From Rutidosis leptorrhynchoides (taxonomy: Eukaryota > Streptophyta > Magnoliopsida > Asterales > Asteraceae): a stretch of DNA of 64,000 nt. A program made the translations under genes and the position numbers. Positions 23,380 through 34,841 of the stretch are shown here, one piece after another. Position 1 is the first letter of the stretch; the number at the start of each line of letters is the position of its first letter. The stretch spans positions 15,540,001 to 15,604,000 of the forward strand of contig NC_092340.1 of NCBI RefSeq assembly GCF_046630445.1, in the 5' to 3' direction. Below the pieces are notes generated by a model. That model worked only from the letters and a program-made list of their open reading frames with translations, had not been told where the DNA came from and made no database searches.

Positions 23380-25445
23380 TTGCTTGTCCTCAAGCAATAC
23401 CGTCTTGAAATACTAGAATCACTTCTTTATTCTTCACACTTTGTACATCAGTGATTTTCTATACGGCGGTATAAACAATGGTAGTAACGATATGGTTTAC
23501 AGTCCCACATGACTATAAAAATTTAGATCCATTAAGGAAATTGGATCTTTATGAAAACATTTGATCTTTTAAAAAATTAAATTTAGTTTTTACCCTAGAT
23601 AAGTTTTCCGGAATAACCCTTTACCGGTGTTTGCAAAATATTTTTGTGGGTTTGGTGGGTTTCAGATTTGAAAATTTTAGCTCAAAACTTGCGGTTTTGT
23701 GTCACCCACTTGCTAACCTTGTATTTGGAAAGCAACACGTCCAGTTTACTTGTCCCGTATATTACCTTTTGGTAAACTACCGTCCGGTTGTAAAGGAAAG
23801 CGTTGAACAAGCAACTGTTAAGGCAATGTCCCCTGACATGCTTTTAATTATGGTCTATAACGTGTCGGACGCAATTACTATCCTTGGTAGGAGCAATAGT
23901 AAAGCTCACCCTTATAATTTTCGGTATGGCACAAGGTCCTGTCTTTGACCACTATGCAACCACCGTTCTTACGGTTGACACCCGATTTAGTTCAGGTGAC
24001 CTAATGAATTCCAGGTGAATTCCTAGGATTTTACGTTCAATGGTAATGAACGCATTGAAAATAGGGTTTTCAGAAAATAAATCGGTTTGTAATTTTGATC
24101 AAAATATTTTCTCGTTCAAGCTCGAGTTTAGATATCATTGAATTCCATGAGTTTGTAATTCTCAATCTTTAAGGTCAGTCTCAAGGATTGAGTAATATCA
24201 GGCTTAAAAGCTGATTTTTGATCTTTTAAGGAGATTATCCTTTCTGGGGATCTGATTCATTAGTCTTATCAAGCTAATTTGCATGGTGCCCCCCATTGTA
24301 CGAGATAAATCCTTCTCATGGTTAGGATAAATCTGACCACTTGGCGACCCTGTTTAATGCCGAGGTCCGTGGATTTCCTGCTAATTTTAGTGATGACTTT
24401 TCTGGATTTTTCGTCAACCTACAGCTGGTCTGGACGACAACTTCATGACCTAAATCAAGAAGCGCGTGTCTTTTTCGAAAGACTTTACTTCCTTTTAATG
24501 ATGGAATTGATTCATCGTGTAGATCCATCTCTTCTTTTCTTTCATTGGGTAAAACAGTTTAGTTTAGTCCAAAGCAAAAGTATTTTCAGTTATTTGTTAC
24601 AGATATATGTGACATATGTTTAAGATAACTTGGTAAATTTTCCCACACTTGGCTTTTATTTTCCTTTTTATCGCTCTCTATTCCATTTTAAATGAATTTT
24701 AACATTTTGATTTGTTTCTCAATTTATGTCCTTTCCGAGGTAACAATAATTTCGGTGTTAAAACCTAGTTTTATCGTTCATAAATATGTATAAACATGAT
24801 TTTGAGTTCATTTAATTGAAAATTTCGAAAAATTTTACTAGAATTGGGTAGTCAGTATATAAGACTAGGGCTGTTCTTTATTATCATAGAGCACTAGATT
24901 CTAATACAACTACTGCTTTACTAGTATTTTTAATGGTAACCAAGTGTATAAAGTAAAAAATTTTAAAATCCGAAAGAATTTAACCCCTTTCCACACTTAA
25001 GATCTTGCAATGCCCTCATTTGCAAGAAATCAGTAATAATTTAAATTATTGAGGGTGATTTGTGTGAAAATGATTAAATATTTACCAAAGTTTCCAAATA
25101 TATTGGCGTTTGTTTGTTGAATGATAAATGGTGCACATCATTTGTTCATTCCGTCTTGTTGTTATTTCACATATATTTTGCATCTTGTCGTCAAAATTAG
25201 TTGCTTTTGCTGAACTTAATGCCAGTCTTTGAAAATGCGTTGTTTTACCCTGTTGTGTACATAAGATAAACTGCAAACATATATACATATTTTTGAAGTT
25301 TGGTATATTACCCCACATTCAAAAATTATTAAAATCTAAGAGTAAAAGTTAGACAATTATAAAAACTATTACAATATTAACAAAAGTATTAAACGTATCA
25401 ATAATTATAAATTACAAAATAAAAATAAAAAATATAATAAGTAAA
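23380..25445 (-). other. 3' non-coding domain of element C
   Basis: About 2 kb without a conserved long ORF. Much of 23380-24800 is nearly co-linear with 48100-49650 of element D (about 90% or better by eye). It includes further copies of the AAGTGTGG motif on the minus strand (near 24642-24650 and 24990-24998) and a 68-codon small ORF. Confidence 0.7.
24322..24528 (-). CDS. 68-codon small ORF shared by elements C and D
   Basis: The ORF starts MDLHDESIPSLKG and is basic. The homologous frame in element D (48357-48563) has exactly the same length and five amino-acid differences. By eye there are eight nucleotide differences, five of them changing the amino acid, so there is little sign of selection on the protein. 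The conservation may instead belong to the RNA. No domain is recognised. Confidence 0.35.
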   Translation of the reverse strand: MDLHDESIPSLKGSKVFRKRHALLDLGHEVVVQTSCRLTKNPEKSSLKLAGNPRTSALNRVAKWSDLS

Positions 25446-26671
25446 CTAGGGATGATATTGATACCAATAGGGGTTCCAGGCATAACCATAGGTGCTATAG
25501 AATGCTTCGGCAGGGTTATACGTAGGATACAGTGGCTGCATCTCTATAGACCAGGGAGGGAAGATGGGTTTCGGTGTAGGAATATAGTTTCTACCTATAT
25601 GTTGGCAATGAGCTATGATTTGGTTCTGATGAACTTGCCAATCTTCAAATGCTCTCTGTCTAGCATTTTCGTACTCCTGAGAAGCTATAAACCTTTGCAT
25701 TTCTTGCATCTCATTCCCCCCTCCTACATTACCTTGCTGTTGGTTTCTCTCAACCTGTGGATGTCTACCATGGTATGGTACTGCGGCGTTATTTCGCCTC
25801 TTCAAAACTTTCGCACCATGGTATACATTTAAACCTATAGTATCGCGGGGTTCTGGTTCTTCCACTAATAATCCTCCCCGACTTATATCCACACCGAGAT
25901 ATTCACCAATCAAAGTAATAAAAATACCACCTCCTATTATGCTATGCGGTCTCATCCCCCGAACCATAGCTGATAAATAATAACCACACAATACGGTATA
26001 CTTACAGCGCTTTGTGGGTCTCGAATACATATATGGTAAAACAAATCCTGTTCATTTACTTTTTCCTTGTTCTTACCCCTTTGTGTAATCGAATTAGCTA
26101 AAAACCTATGAATTACTCTTAATTCAGCTCTATCTATGTCCAAATAAGAGTAATTTCCCCCTTTGAAACGGTGATGGCTTGTCATTTGACTCCACACACC
26201 GTGTGTATCAAAATTTTCATCTATCTTTCTACCGTTTAGTATCAACCCTCTACAATCGGCAGATGCTAACTCCTCAGGCGTATATATACGTAAAGCCTGA
26301 GCCATGTCTAGTAAAGACATGTGGCGCATCGAACCGCCTAACAAAAATCTAATAAAAGAACGATCGGTTAAACTAGCTACCCGATCATTCAACTCTATAC
26401 TACATAACAATTCTTCACACCATACTTTATATACAGGTCTACGCATGGTGAATAGACGTACCCAGTCATTAAAAGTAGAATTACCATACCTCTGTACAAG
26501 TAATTTCCTAATTGGCCCGGCCAATTCTACAGCTTCTAAGGGTCCCCATTCTATGACCCTCGGTACCTCAACAACCTTAGAATGAAGAGTATGCAAACCC
26601 CTTTGATATTTTGGATAATCTATCCAAAGTCTGTCAAATCTCAGGTTCGGGTGTAACTCTTCCAAGTGCAT
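25446..26671 (-). pseudogene. Athila ORF1-like (envelope-position) gene, frameshifted
   Basis: The first frame (26671-25952, 239 codons) resembles the ATHILA ORF-1 family: a helical N-terminal half, a LLGGSMRHMSLLDMAQALRIY block, and near its end an RVIHRFLANSI block followed by EQDLFYHICI. The frame is lost near 26010. The next frame (26030-25446) continues the family with a hydrophobic YYLSAMVRGM segment and an IGGGIFITLIGEYLG segment, then a Gln/Asn/Pro/Tyr-rich tail. A single small indel explains this. In Athila elements this gene lies 3' of pol, where retroviruses carry env; its function is unknown, and I see no signal peptide or clear transmembrane anchor. Element D lacks it. Confidence 0.7.
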
Positions 26672-28648
26672 ATCAGAAAGGTCATGACTGGATGAGGTAT
26701 ATCCTGCTTGTAGTAGTTATCCACCTCCTGTTGTTCCGCATTCTCAGCAGGAGCATTGCGAGCTTGGGATGAAGATTCACCCCTTTCAGTCTGCAAAACA
26801 CATCAAACACAATTTTTGTGCATCCAAATATGCATTAGTGTCAGCAAAATCATAAATCAAAATAATTACAATGACTTGATCAATTTATATCAAATTTAAG
26901 CTCATTTTCACATTTTTATCAAATCTACACTTTTTCAAATAAGCATATACGAAAATGTTCGCCAAGTTCAATAGCATTCAACTCAAATAACATGTCAAAA
27001 TAATCATTACTAGCAATTAAACAAGTTTCAAATGGCATTATCTTTCAAAAATCAAGTTCATGAATTTTTAGACTTGAAAAAGTCCACTTTAATTCTCAAA
27101 ATCATGTTTAGGCTCAAAGTTTAGATCATTTAATTACCTAAACATGTTACACTACTTAATTTAGCAACAATTCATGACAAAAATCGGCCATAACCTGTTT
27201 ATATCAAAAAGCCCCAAATTTGCTCAAGAACACAAACCCTAGATTACTCAAAATTTGAAGTTTAAGGCTTCTAATCATGTTAAATAGCATCAATCTAGGT
27301 TATACAAGCATAATACATAAACAATTTAAGCCTAATTACACTAAAAAGCATCAAAATCAAATTGGGGAAAAAATTGCTCAAGAACACTAATTTCGGATTA
27401 AATGGTGTTTAGGTGTAGAAATTTACCGTTTTTCTTGAGTAATTCCTTGATAGCATCCTTCTTAACATGATTTTAGTAAAAGATTTGGTGATTAACGGTT
27501 AAAAATTGTGATTTTGGGGGTTTTTTTCCGTGTATTTTCGGGTTTTTTCGCTGTTCTTCGCAGTATTTTTTTGGGTGGGGGAGTGAACTGATCTGTTTTT
27601 TACGTTTTATTTTTTTCTGGGTTTTGGTCCCTCCGCGACTCGCGGAGATATCCCCTTCAAACTCCGCGAGTCGCGGAGTTTGGTATTTTTTTTTTTATAA
27701 TCTTTAACTTATTAAAACAATTAATTAATTAATTTTAAAATTTTGTTTCCTTTGTTATTTAGGACGAGGTCGTTTCGGATCGATGTCCTAGTCCGTCCTT
27801 CGACAAAATTTTAAAATTTGTCTTTTTGTAGCGATTGTTTTAAAAGCTAAGATTTTTGGGTTTTTTAATGTTTTTGGCATACTTTAATTCAATAAGATTA
27901 AAAATAATGATAATAAAAGTTCTCGTCCCTCCTTCGGGTAAAGCAATTTCGGTTCAAAGACCTAGTCTTCAACTTACGACGAATTTTAAAAATCATATTT
28001 TTAACTTAATGAGATAAAGTAAATTTTTATTTTTAAATTCACACAACTTAAATATAAAATTCAAAATTAATATTAAAAATTCACACCAAACTTAAAATTT
28101 GAAATGCATAAAATTAAAATTTCATATTTTAAAAATTAAAAATTCACACCAAACTTAATTTAAAAATTTATAAATTCATACCAAACTTATATTAATTTTT
28201 CAAATATTTCAATTTTAAAAATATTGTTTTTACAAAGTTTACAATATTAATTTAAGATTTATATATTAATTTTAAAAACATGGTAAAAATAAAATTAAAA
28301 ATATTTTTGGCTTTTTATCACACTTTAATCAATCAAATATTATCAAAAATATGCGCCCCTCTTTTCGGTAAAGTAATTTCGGTTCCAAGACCTAATTTAA
28401 CTCATGACGAATTTTTGAAATATTTTGGCTTGATTGTTTAAAGATATTTATACCTTAAGAATAAACGTTAAATTTCGCAGTGATGTAATAAATTTTTGAA
28501 TGATATCAATAATTTCGGTCGCCAAACCTAATTTTATTCAATACCAATTTAATACTTTTTAGCGAACAAATTAGCGTTTATTATCAAAAGGTTAAAAATA
28601 AAAAAAATAAAATAAAAACTGTACAGACATACCTGTGAAATAGATTTC
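26672..28648 (-). other. Non-coding spacer of element C with dispersed repeats and palindromes
   Basis: An AT-rich spacer between the post-pol ORF and the ORF1-like gene. It carries the palindrome pair 27631-27678 and four degenerate copies of a 50-70-bp unit containing an ATTTCGGTT-type box and GACCTAGT (about 27751-27820, 27921-27990, 28351-28420, 28508-28550). Confidence 0.65.
27631..27678. repeat. Paired CpG-dense palindromes, internal copy in C
   Basis: CTCCGCGACTCGCGGAG (27631-27647) and CTCCGCGAGTCGCGGAG (27662-27678), both complete. They lie 14 nt apart, compared with 17 nt in the LTR. Confidence 0.88.
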
Positions 28649-29065
28649 TTAGTTATATGATCTATCCCATTCATAAGATAGTCGGTTTAATTGGTGTTCC
28701 ATAGCTACATAGGCGTAACCTCGAGCATTCAGTGTCTTTTCTTCTAAACATATGAACGGTCCGTCTCTGCATAAAGTAACAAATTCGGTATTTGAATAGG
28801 TTTGATTATTTGAACATTTACCTCCATGTGACCATTTTCCGCATTTGTGACATCTTTCTAGGTGTCGTGCTCTTCTTTTCGCTGCGAATTTTGATTTTCC
28901 TTTACCAAATTGTAACTTATTATCTTCGCATCTGGATTCTTTTCTAACTCCGTCCATTCTTTCTCTGATTACTGATACTAATTCACTCGGGAGTATGTCA
29001 TTATTACGTTTAATGATCAAAGCGTGTAGCATTAGACCATGGTTTAGTTCACAGGCAGTCTTCAT
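28649..29065 (-). CDS. Post-pol ORF of element C with a zinc-knuckle-like motif
   Basis: A 138-codon frame from ATG 29065. Residues about 60-85 are strongly basic (KGKSKFAAKRRARHLERC) and run into CHKCGKWSHGGKC, a Cys-X2-Cys-X4-His-X3-Cys array close to a CCHC knuckle but one residue short. The ATG is preceded on the minus strand by a T-rich run ending TTTTTTTTAGGTTTTTAC, a strong 3' splice-site candidate, so it could be read from a spliced mRNA downstream of pol. The open frame reaches further upstream (to 29344), but that part overlaps pol out of frame and is unlikely to be coding. In element D the splice-like site is kept while the ORF is gone. I do not recognise a family. Confidence 0.5.
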   Translation of the reverse strand: MKTACELNHGLMLHALIIKRNNDILPSELVSVIRERMDGVRKESRCEDNKLQFGKGKSKFAAKRRARHLERCHKCGKWSHGGKCSNNQTYSNTEFVTLCRDGPFICLEEKTLNARGYAYVAMEHQLNRLSYEWDRSYN

Positions 29066-29237
29066 TTTGTAAAAACCTAAAAAAAATAAAAATTCAGAAT
29101 GGGAGGAGAAGACTAGTTTTTTAGGGTCTGCTTGGCAAAGACCATTCGGGTTCCATTTTCGAGAACTACACGAAAACAGATAATCTAACTCTAACAGAAA
29201 TACATATTTTCCTTTAAAGACTTGATTCTCCCCACAC

Positions 29238-31463
29238 TTAGTTAGCTGTGGTGTCGAAATTGTGATTAACTTCGTTGTCGACTTCCATCGGACCATGTAT
29301 GTAATGTTTAACTCTGTGACCATTAACTTTAAATTCAATCCCATTTGAATTTATTAATTCTATCGTTCTGTATGGGAAAACTCTTTTGACTATGAATGGT
29401 CCAGACCATCTTGATTTCAATTTTCCAGGAAATAGCTTGAATCGTGAATTGAAAAGAAGAACTCTGTCTCCTTCTTTAAATTCTTTTGAACTTCTGATTC
29501 TTTTATCATGCCATTTCTTCGTTCTTTCTTTATAGATTAACGAATTTTCGTATGCTTCATGTCTTAATTCTTCTAATTCGTTTAGTTGACTTAATCGTAG
29601 ACGTCCGGCTTTATGTAAATCAAGATTACATGTCTTCAAAGCCCAAAATGCTTTGTGTTCAATTTCTACTAAAAGATGACATGCTTTTCCATAAACAAGT
29701 CTAAAAGGTGTGGTTCCAATTGGAGTTTTGTAGGCTGTTCTAAAAGCCCAGAGTGCATCCTCCAATTTAATGGACCATTCCTTCGGATTTGATCCTACGG
29801 TTTTCTCTAGAATACGTTTTAAAGCTCGGTTGGTATTTTCAACTTGTCCACTTGTTTGTGGATGATATGCGGTGGAGATTTTATGCGTTACTCCATATCT
29901 TTTAAGAACTTTCTCAAGTTGATTATTACAGAAATGAGTACCCCGATCACTTATTAAAGCTTTCGGTGTTCCAAACCTTGCAAAAAGACGTTTTAAAAAG
30001 TTGACTACAACTCGTGCATCATTAGTTGGGAGAGCTTGTGCTTCCGCCCATTTAGATACATAATCAATGGCTACGAGTATATATAGATTATTATGAGATT
30101 TTGGAAATGGACCCATAAAGTCAATACCCCAAATGTCAAATACTTCACATACTTGGATGACATTTTGTGGCATTTCATCACGTTGACCTATTTTTCCGGC
30201 CCTTTGACAAGCATCACAGGATTTCCAAAGAAGGTGTGCGTCTTTGTAAATTGTAGGCCAATAGAATCCATCATCATAAACTTTTCTTGCTGTTAGTTGA
30301 GGCCCATAATGCCCTCCTGTTGGTCCTGTGTGACAATTGTTTAAAATTTTACTAGCTTCATCTCCAAATACACATCGGCGTATTATTCCATCGGGACAAC
30401 TTTTAAACAGATGTGGATCTTCCCAAAAATAGTGTTTTATATCACTGAAGAATTTCTTTCGTCTTTGGTACGATAATCCTTTTTCAAGGAATCCACAAAC
30501 TAAGTAGTTTGCATAGTCTGCAAACCATGGAATTTCATTATAATCTATCTTCAATAGATATTCGTCAGGAAAGTTGTCTTGTATGGCTGATTCATTTAGA
30601 ACTTCTAATTCAGGATTTTCAAGACGAGAAAGATGATCAGCGGCGAGATTTTCTGCTCCTCTTTTATCTCGGATTTCAATATCAAACTCTTGTAAGAGTA
30701 AGATCCAACGGATTAATCTTGGTTTAGCATCTTGTTTTGAAAATAGGTATCTAAAAGCAGAATGGTCGGTATAGACCACCGTTTTTGCTAGAACGAGATA
30801 TGATCGAAATTTGTCAAAAGCAAAGACAATAGCAAGGAGTTCTTTTTCAGTAGTTGTATAGTTCGTTTGTGCTCCTTGTAACGTCTTACTAGCATAATAT
30901 ATAGGTTGAAATCGTTTTTCAATCCTTTGTCCTAAAACGGCTCCCATTGCAAAATCACTTGCATCGCACATTAGTTCAAATGGTAGATTCCAATTTGGTG
31001 TTATCATGATCGGCGCATTAGTGAGTTTCTCTTTAAGAATATTAAAAGATTTGATACACTCATCTGAAAAGATGAATGGAGCATCCTTTTCTAGGAGTTT
31101 ATTCATAGGAGTGGCAATTTTAGAAAAATCTTTTATGAAACGTCGGTAAAAACCGGCATGCCCTAGAAAACTCCTAACTCCTCTAACATTGGTGGGATGT
31201 GGAAGTTTAGCAATTACATCTACTTTAGCTCTATCCACTTCAATTCCTTCTTTTGAAATTTTATGTCCAAGAACGATGCCTTCTTTAACCATGAAATGAC
31301 ATTTCTCCCAATTAAGTACTAGATTTGATTGTTCGCATCTAAGAAGCATTCGTTCCAGATTAACTAGACATGATTCAAATGTATCACCGAAGACTGAAAA
31401 GTCATCCATGAAAACTTCCATGCATTCTTCTATCATGTCGTGAAAAATCGCCATCATACACCT
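29238..31463 (-). pseudogene. Pol of element C, 3' part: RT end, RNase H, integrase
   Basis: This is the same frame as the two upstream pieces, reopened after the stop at 31464-31466. It begins in the reverse transcriptase just before the catalytic MDDFSVFG block (YMDD equivalent, about 31400). RNase H follows with [15 protein letters not shown] (about 30950) and TDHSAFRYL, then integrase with an HH-CC finger (GHYG...CDACQ), catalytic residues in [16 protein letters not shown] and GQVENT, and a basic C-terminal domain. No chromodomain is present. The [13 protein letters not shown] sequence is typical of the Athila lineage. Within this piece all catalytic positions I checked are retained. Confidence 0.88.
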
Positions 31464-31904
31464 TTAAAAGGTTGCAGGGGCGTTGCAAAGTCCAAATGGC
31501 ATGCGTTTGTAAGCAAAAGTACCATAAGGGCACGTGAATGTGGTTTTCTCTTGATCTTCGGGTGCTATTGGAATTTGAAAATATCCGGAAAATCCATCTA
31601 GAAAACAATAGTAACTATTTCCGGCTAATCTTTCCAACATTTGATCAATGAAAGGTAAGGGAAAGTGATCTTTTCTGGTGGCGTCATTTAATTTTCTATA
31701 ATCAATACACACACGCCATCCTGTTACAGTCCTAGTAGGAATAAGCTCATTTTTCTCATTTGTAATGACAGTCATGCCACCCTTCTTAGGCACGCATTGA
31801 ACTGGGCTTGCCCATGGACTATCAGAGATTGGATAAATTAGACCTGCGTCTAGCAGTTTAATAATCTCTTTCTTAACTACATCTTGCATATTAGGATTTA
31901 GTCT
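31464..31904 (-). pseudogene. Reverse transcriptase N-terminal part of element C, between two stops
   Basis: The same frame lies between the in-frame TGA (31905-31907) and TAA (31464-31466). It carries LLDAGLIYPISDSPW, PVQCVPKKGG, WRVCIDYRKLN and MPFGLCNAPATF, the first blocks of an Athila-type reverse transcriptase. The TGA stands where the family has Arg (CGA) and the TAA where it has Gln (CAA). Both are single C-to-T changes, so the original ORF was one continuous gag-pol. Confidence 0.88.
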
Positions 31905-34841
31905 TCATTGGCGTTGCACATACGTTTTATGACCTTCTTCCATAAGGATTTTATGTGTGCAATACGAAGGACTTATTCCTTTAATATCATGAATCTTCCA
32001 TGCAATGGCTGGTTTATGAGCTTTCAACACAGAAATGAGTTGTGATTTCTCATTTTCAGTAAGAGAATACGATATTATTACAGGTAATTCAGATTCACCA
32101 TGTAAATAAGCGTATTCTAAATGGTTTGGAAGTGGTTTTAACTCTAATTTCGGAGGTTCTTCTATCGATGATTTGTATCGATATCTGTCTTCTTCTTTTA
32201 GCATTTGAATTTCTTCTGTTGTTGGTTCATATCCATTAGCTATTAGTGTAGCTAACATTTCAGCTTCATCAATTGGTTCATTACCTTCTCCTAAAGAACA
32301 TTCTCCTGTTCCTTGTAATTCTGGAAATTCTTCTAATAATTCTGCATGTGCATCTATAGTTTGAATATAATAACATGTATCATCTGCAGATTGTGGTTGT
32401 TGCATTGCTCTATCAACTGAAAAGGTAACACTCTCATCCTCTATACTTAGGGTCAATTTCTTACCGAATACGTCTATCATTGCTTTAGCCGTGTTTAAGA
32501 ATGGTCTTCCTAATATGAGAGGAACTTGAGAATCTTCTTCCATGTCCAGAACAACAAAATCTACTGGAAATACTAAAGTACCAACTTTAACTAGCATGTT
32601 CTCCATTATCCCTCTAGGATATTTTATTGATCTATCGGCTAGTTGTATGCTTATTCTGGTTGGTTTCAATTCTCCAAGGTCTAGTTTAGTGTATAGTGAA
32701 TACGGCATTAGATTTATACTAGCACCTAAGTCTGCCAATGCTTCTATTGAACTAAGACTACCCAGAAAACATGGAATTGTGAAACTTCCTGGATCAGATA
32801 GTTTTTCTGGTATCTTATTCAACAGCACTGCTGAACAATTAGCATTCATAGTAACAGCCGAGAGTTCTTCCATTTTCTTTCTATTTGAGATTAGATCTTT
32901 CAAGAATTTAGCATATCTAGGCATTCCTGAAATCACATCAATGAAAGGAAGATTTACATTTATCTGTTTAAACATATCCAAGAATTTGGATTGCTCGGCT
33001 TCAAGTTTCTCTTTCTTCATTTTACTCGGGTAAGGAAGTGGTGGTTGGTATGGTTTAACATAAGGTTTAGCCTTAACTGTGTTAACTTCATTAACCTTTT
33101 CAACTACCGGTTCTTTTTCCTTATCTTGATCAGGTTGTGGTTCTTGTGGAGTAGGAATAGCTTCATCAGAAGTTACAGGTATTTCCGGTGGTTTAAGCGT
33201 TGTACCACTTCTTGTGGTAATAGCTTTAGCTGTTTCATTCCGGGGGTTAGCATTTGTATCACTAGGTAAACTTCCCGGCTTTCTTTCACCTATTAACCTT
33301 GCTAGGTTACTTACTTCTTGTTTCAGATTTTGAATAGAAGCTTGTTGATTTCTAAATGCTTGAGCATTTTGTTCATTGGTTTGTTTTTGAGATGTAAAAA
33401 ACTGCGTTTGAGTTTCAACTAACTTCGTCATCATATCTTCTAAATTCGGCTTTTTATCATCGGTTTGTTGTGGTGGCTTGTTTTGAAAATTAGGTCTTTG
33501 CTGATTGTAAGTATTATTGGATACTTGTTGATTGGTAGGACCTTGTTGGTTGTTGTATGGAATATTTCTGTTATAATTCTGGTTTTGATTGTAAATCGGT
33601 CTTGGCGGTTGATAATTATTCTGATAATTATTTCCAGGCCTTTGGTTTATGTATGAAATATTCTCTCTTTGTTCCATTGTTAATTCAATACTGAGAAAAT
33701 CTTTTGTCAAATGTGGTCCTCCACACTGCTCACAACTAATTCGTATTGAGTGAATATCTTTAGTCATCTTTTCCATTCGTCTCTCGACAGCATCTATCTT
33801 TGCGGAAATGGAATCTAAGTCATGGCTAGAATCGGCTCTAGCTGCTTTAGATGATCTAACGATGTCTTTTTCTTGGGGCCACTCATGTGAGTGGGAAGCA
33901 GTGTTATCAATAATTTTGTAAGCATCAGTTTCGGTTTTCTTCATAATAGAACCACCAGCTGCTATATCTATGTCTTTTCTTGTAGTGATGTCGCATCCTT
34001 GGTAGAATATTTGTACTATTTGACAGGTGTCTAAACCATGTTGCGGACATCCTCTTAATAACTTTCCATATCTTGTCCACGCCTCATATAGAGTTTCATT
34101 TGGCTTCTGTGTGAACGTAACAATTTCTGCTTGAAGTCTTACGGCTTTAGATGCAGGAAAGAATTGTTTAAGAAATTTGTCAACTAAAACATCCCATGTA
34201 TCGATCGCCCCTTCAGGTAACGATTCCAACCAATCTTTGGCTTCTCCCTTTAAAGTCCAGGGAAATAACATGAGATATATCTGTTCATCCTCCACTTCTC
34301 GGATTTTAAATAGTGTGCAGATCCTATTAAAGGTACGTAGATGTTCATTTGGATCTTCCTTCGGCGCACCACTAAATTGGCATTGATTAGTCACCATGTG
34401 TAGAATTTGTCCTTTGATTTCATAATCTGGCGCATTAATGTCTGGATGAGTAATTGCGTGTCCTTGGCCAGTGCGTTTAGCTCTCATTCGGTCTTCCATA
34501 CTTAAAGGTTCCAGATTCTCCATAATTGAATTTGTTGAATCGGTATCACTAGATGATTCTGATTTAATGGTTCGTTCCTCAACAATCTCTGTTTGAATGA
34601 TTGGTGGTTCCGGAGGAAAGTTTAGTGGTTCAGGATCTACGAATCGTTCCTGAATATTCTCCAGATTCTCAATTGTGAGGTCGGGTTCAAAAAATGGATT
34701 ATCGGAAATTTGAACTGAAGTACTGGGTCGACTGGATGACGATTCTAAAGAAAAATCAACGGCGGTAATATTTGCTAAATGTCTTGATCTAGTTACAGGT
34801 GGTGAACGTACAAAAGGTGGTGATCGTCTTGCTCGGTGCAT
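31905..34841 (-). CDS. Gag-protease of element C (978 codons)
   Basis: ATG 34841 opens MHRARRSPPFVRSPP. The gag core (about residues 110-300) includes ILHMVTNQCQFSGAP, LFPWTLKGEAKDWLESLP and LLRGCPQHGLDT. A knuckle-like CEQCGGPHLTKDF follows; its last Cys is replaced by Phe, while element D keeps Cys. A long Asn/Gln-rich linker and a coiled coil lead to the aspartic protease (ALADLGASINLMP, near 32720, then LILGRPFLNTA). The frame runs on toward reverse transcriptase and is stopped by TGA at 31905-31907. Gag should package RNA in cytoplasmic particles. The start is chosen because element D starts at the same place after the same leader. Confidence 0.88.
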   Translation of the reverse strand: MHRARRSPPFVRSPPVTRSRHLANITAVDFSLESSSSRPSTSVQISDNPFFEPDLTIENLENIQERFVDPEPLNFPPEPPIIQTEIVEERTIKSESSSDTDSTNSIMENLEPLSMEDRMRAKRTGQGHAITHPDINAPDYEIKGQILHMVTNQCQFSGAPKEDPNEHLRTFNRICTLFKIREVEDEQIYLMLFPWTLKGEAKDWLESLPEGAIDTWDVLVDKFLKQFFPASKAVRLQAEIVTFTQKPNETLYEAWTRYGKLLRGCPQHGLDTCQIVQIFYQGCDITTRKDIDIAAGGSIMKKTETDAYKIIDNTASHSHEWPQEKDIVRSSKAARADSSHDLDSISAKIDAVERRMEKMTKDIHSIRISCEQCGGPHLTKDFLSIELTMEQRENISYINQRPGNNYQNNYQPPRPIYNQNQNYNRNIPYNNQQGPTNQQVSNNTYNQQRPNFQNKPPQQTDDKKPNLEDMMTKLVETQTQFFTSQKQTNEQNAQAFRNQQASIQNLKQEVSNLARLIGERKPGSLPSDTNANPRNETAKAITTRSGTTLKPPEIPVTSDEAIPTPQEPQPDQDKEKEPVVEKVNEVNTVKAKPYVKPYQPPLPYPSKMKKEKLEAEQSKFLDMFKQINVNLPFIDVISGMPRYAKFLKDLISNRKKMEELSAVTMNANCSAVLLNKIPEKLSDPGSFTIPCFLGSLSSIEALADLGASINLMPYSLYTKLDLGELKPTRISIQLADRSIKYPRGIMENMLVKVGTLVFPVDFVVLDMEEDSQVPLILGRPFLNTAKAMIDVFGKKLTLSIEDESVTFSVDRAMQQPQSADDTCYYIQTIDAHAELLEEFPELQGTGECSLGEGNEPIDEAEMLATLIANGYEPTTEEIQMLKEEDRYRYKSSIEEPPKLELKPLPNHLEYAYLHGESELPVIISYSLTENEKSQLISVLKAHKPAIAWKIHDIKGISPSYCTHKILMEEGHKTYVQRQ

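Noticed and set aside
25446-26671. A true retroviral envelope gene in C
   Set aside because: It resembles the Athila ORF1 family but shows no signal peptide, fusion segment or clear membrane anchor; only its position recalls env.
32542-33033. Plus-strand ORFs opposite the gag of C
   Set aside because: Shadow frames of a strongly supported minus-strand polyprotein.
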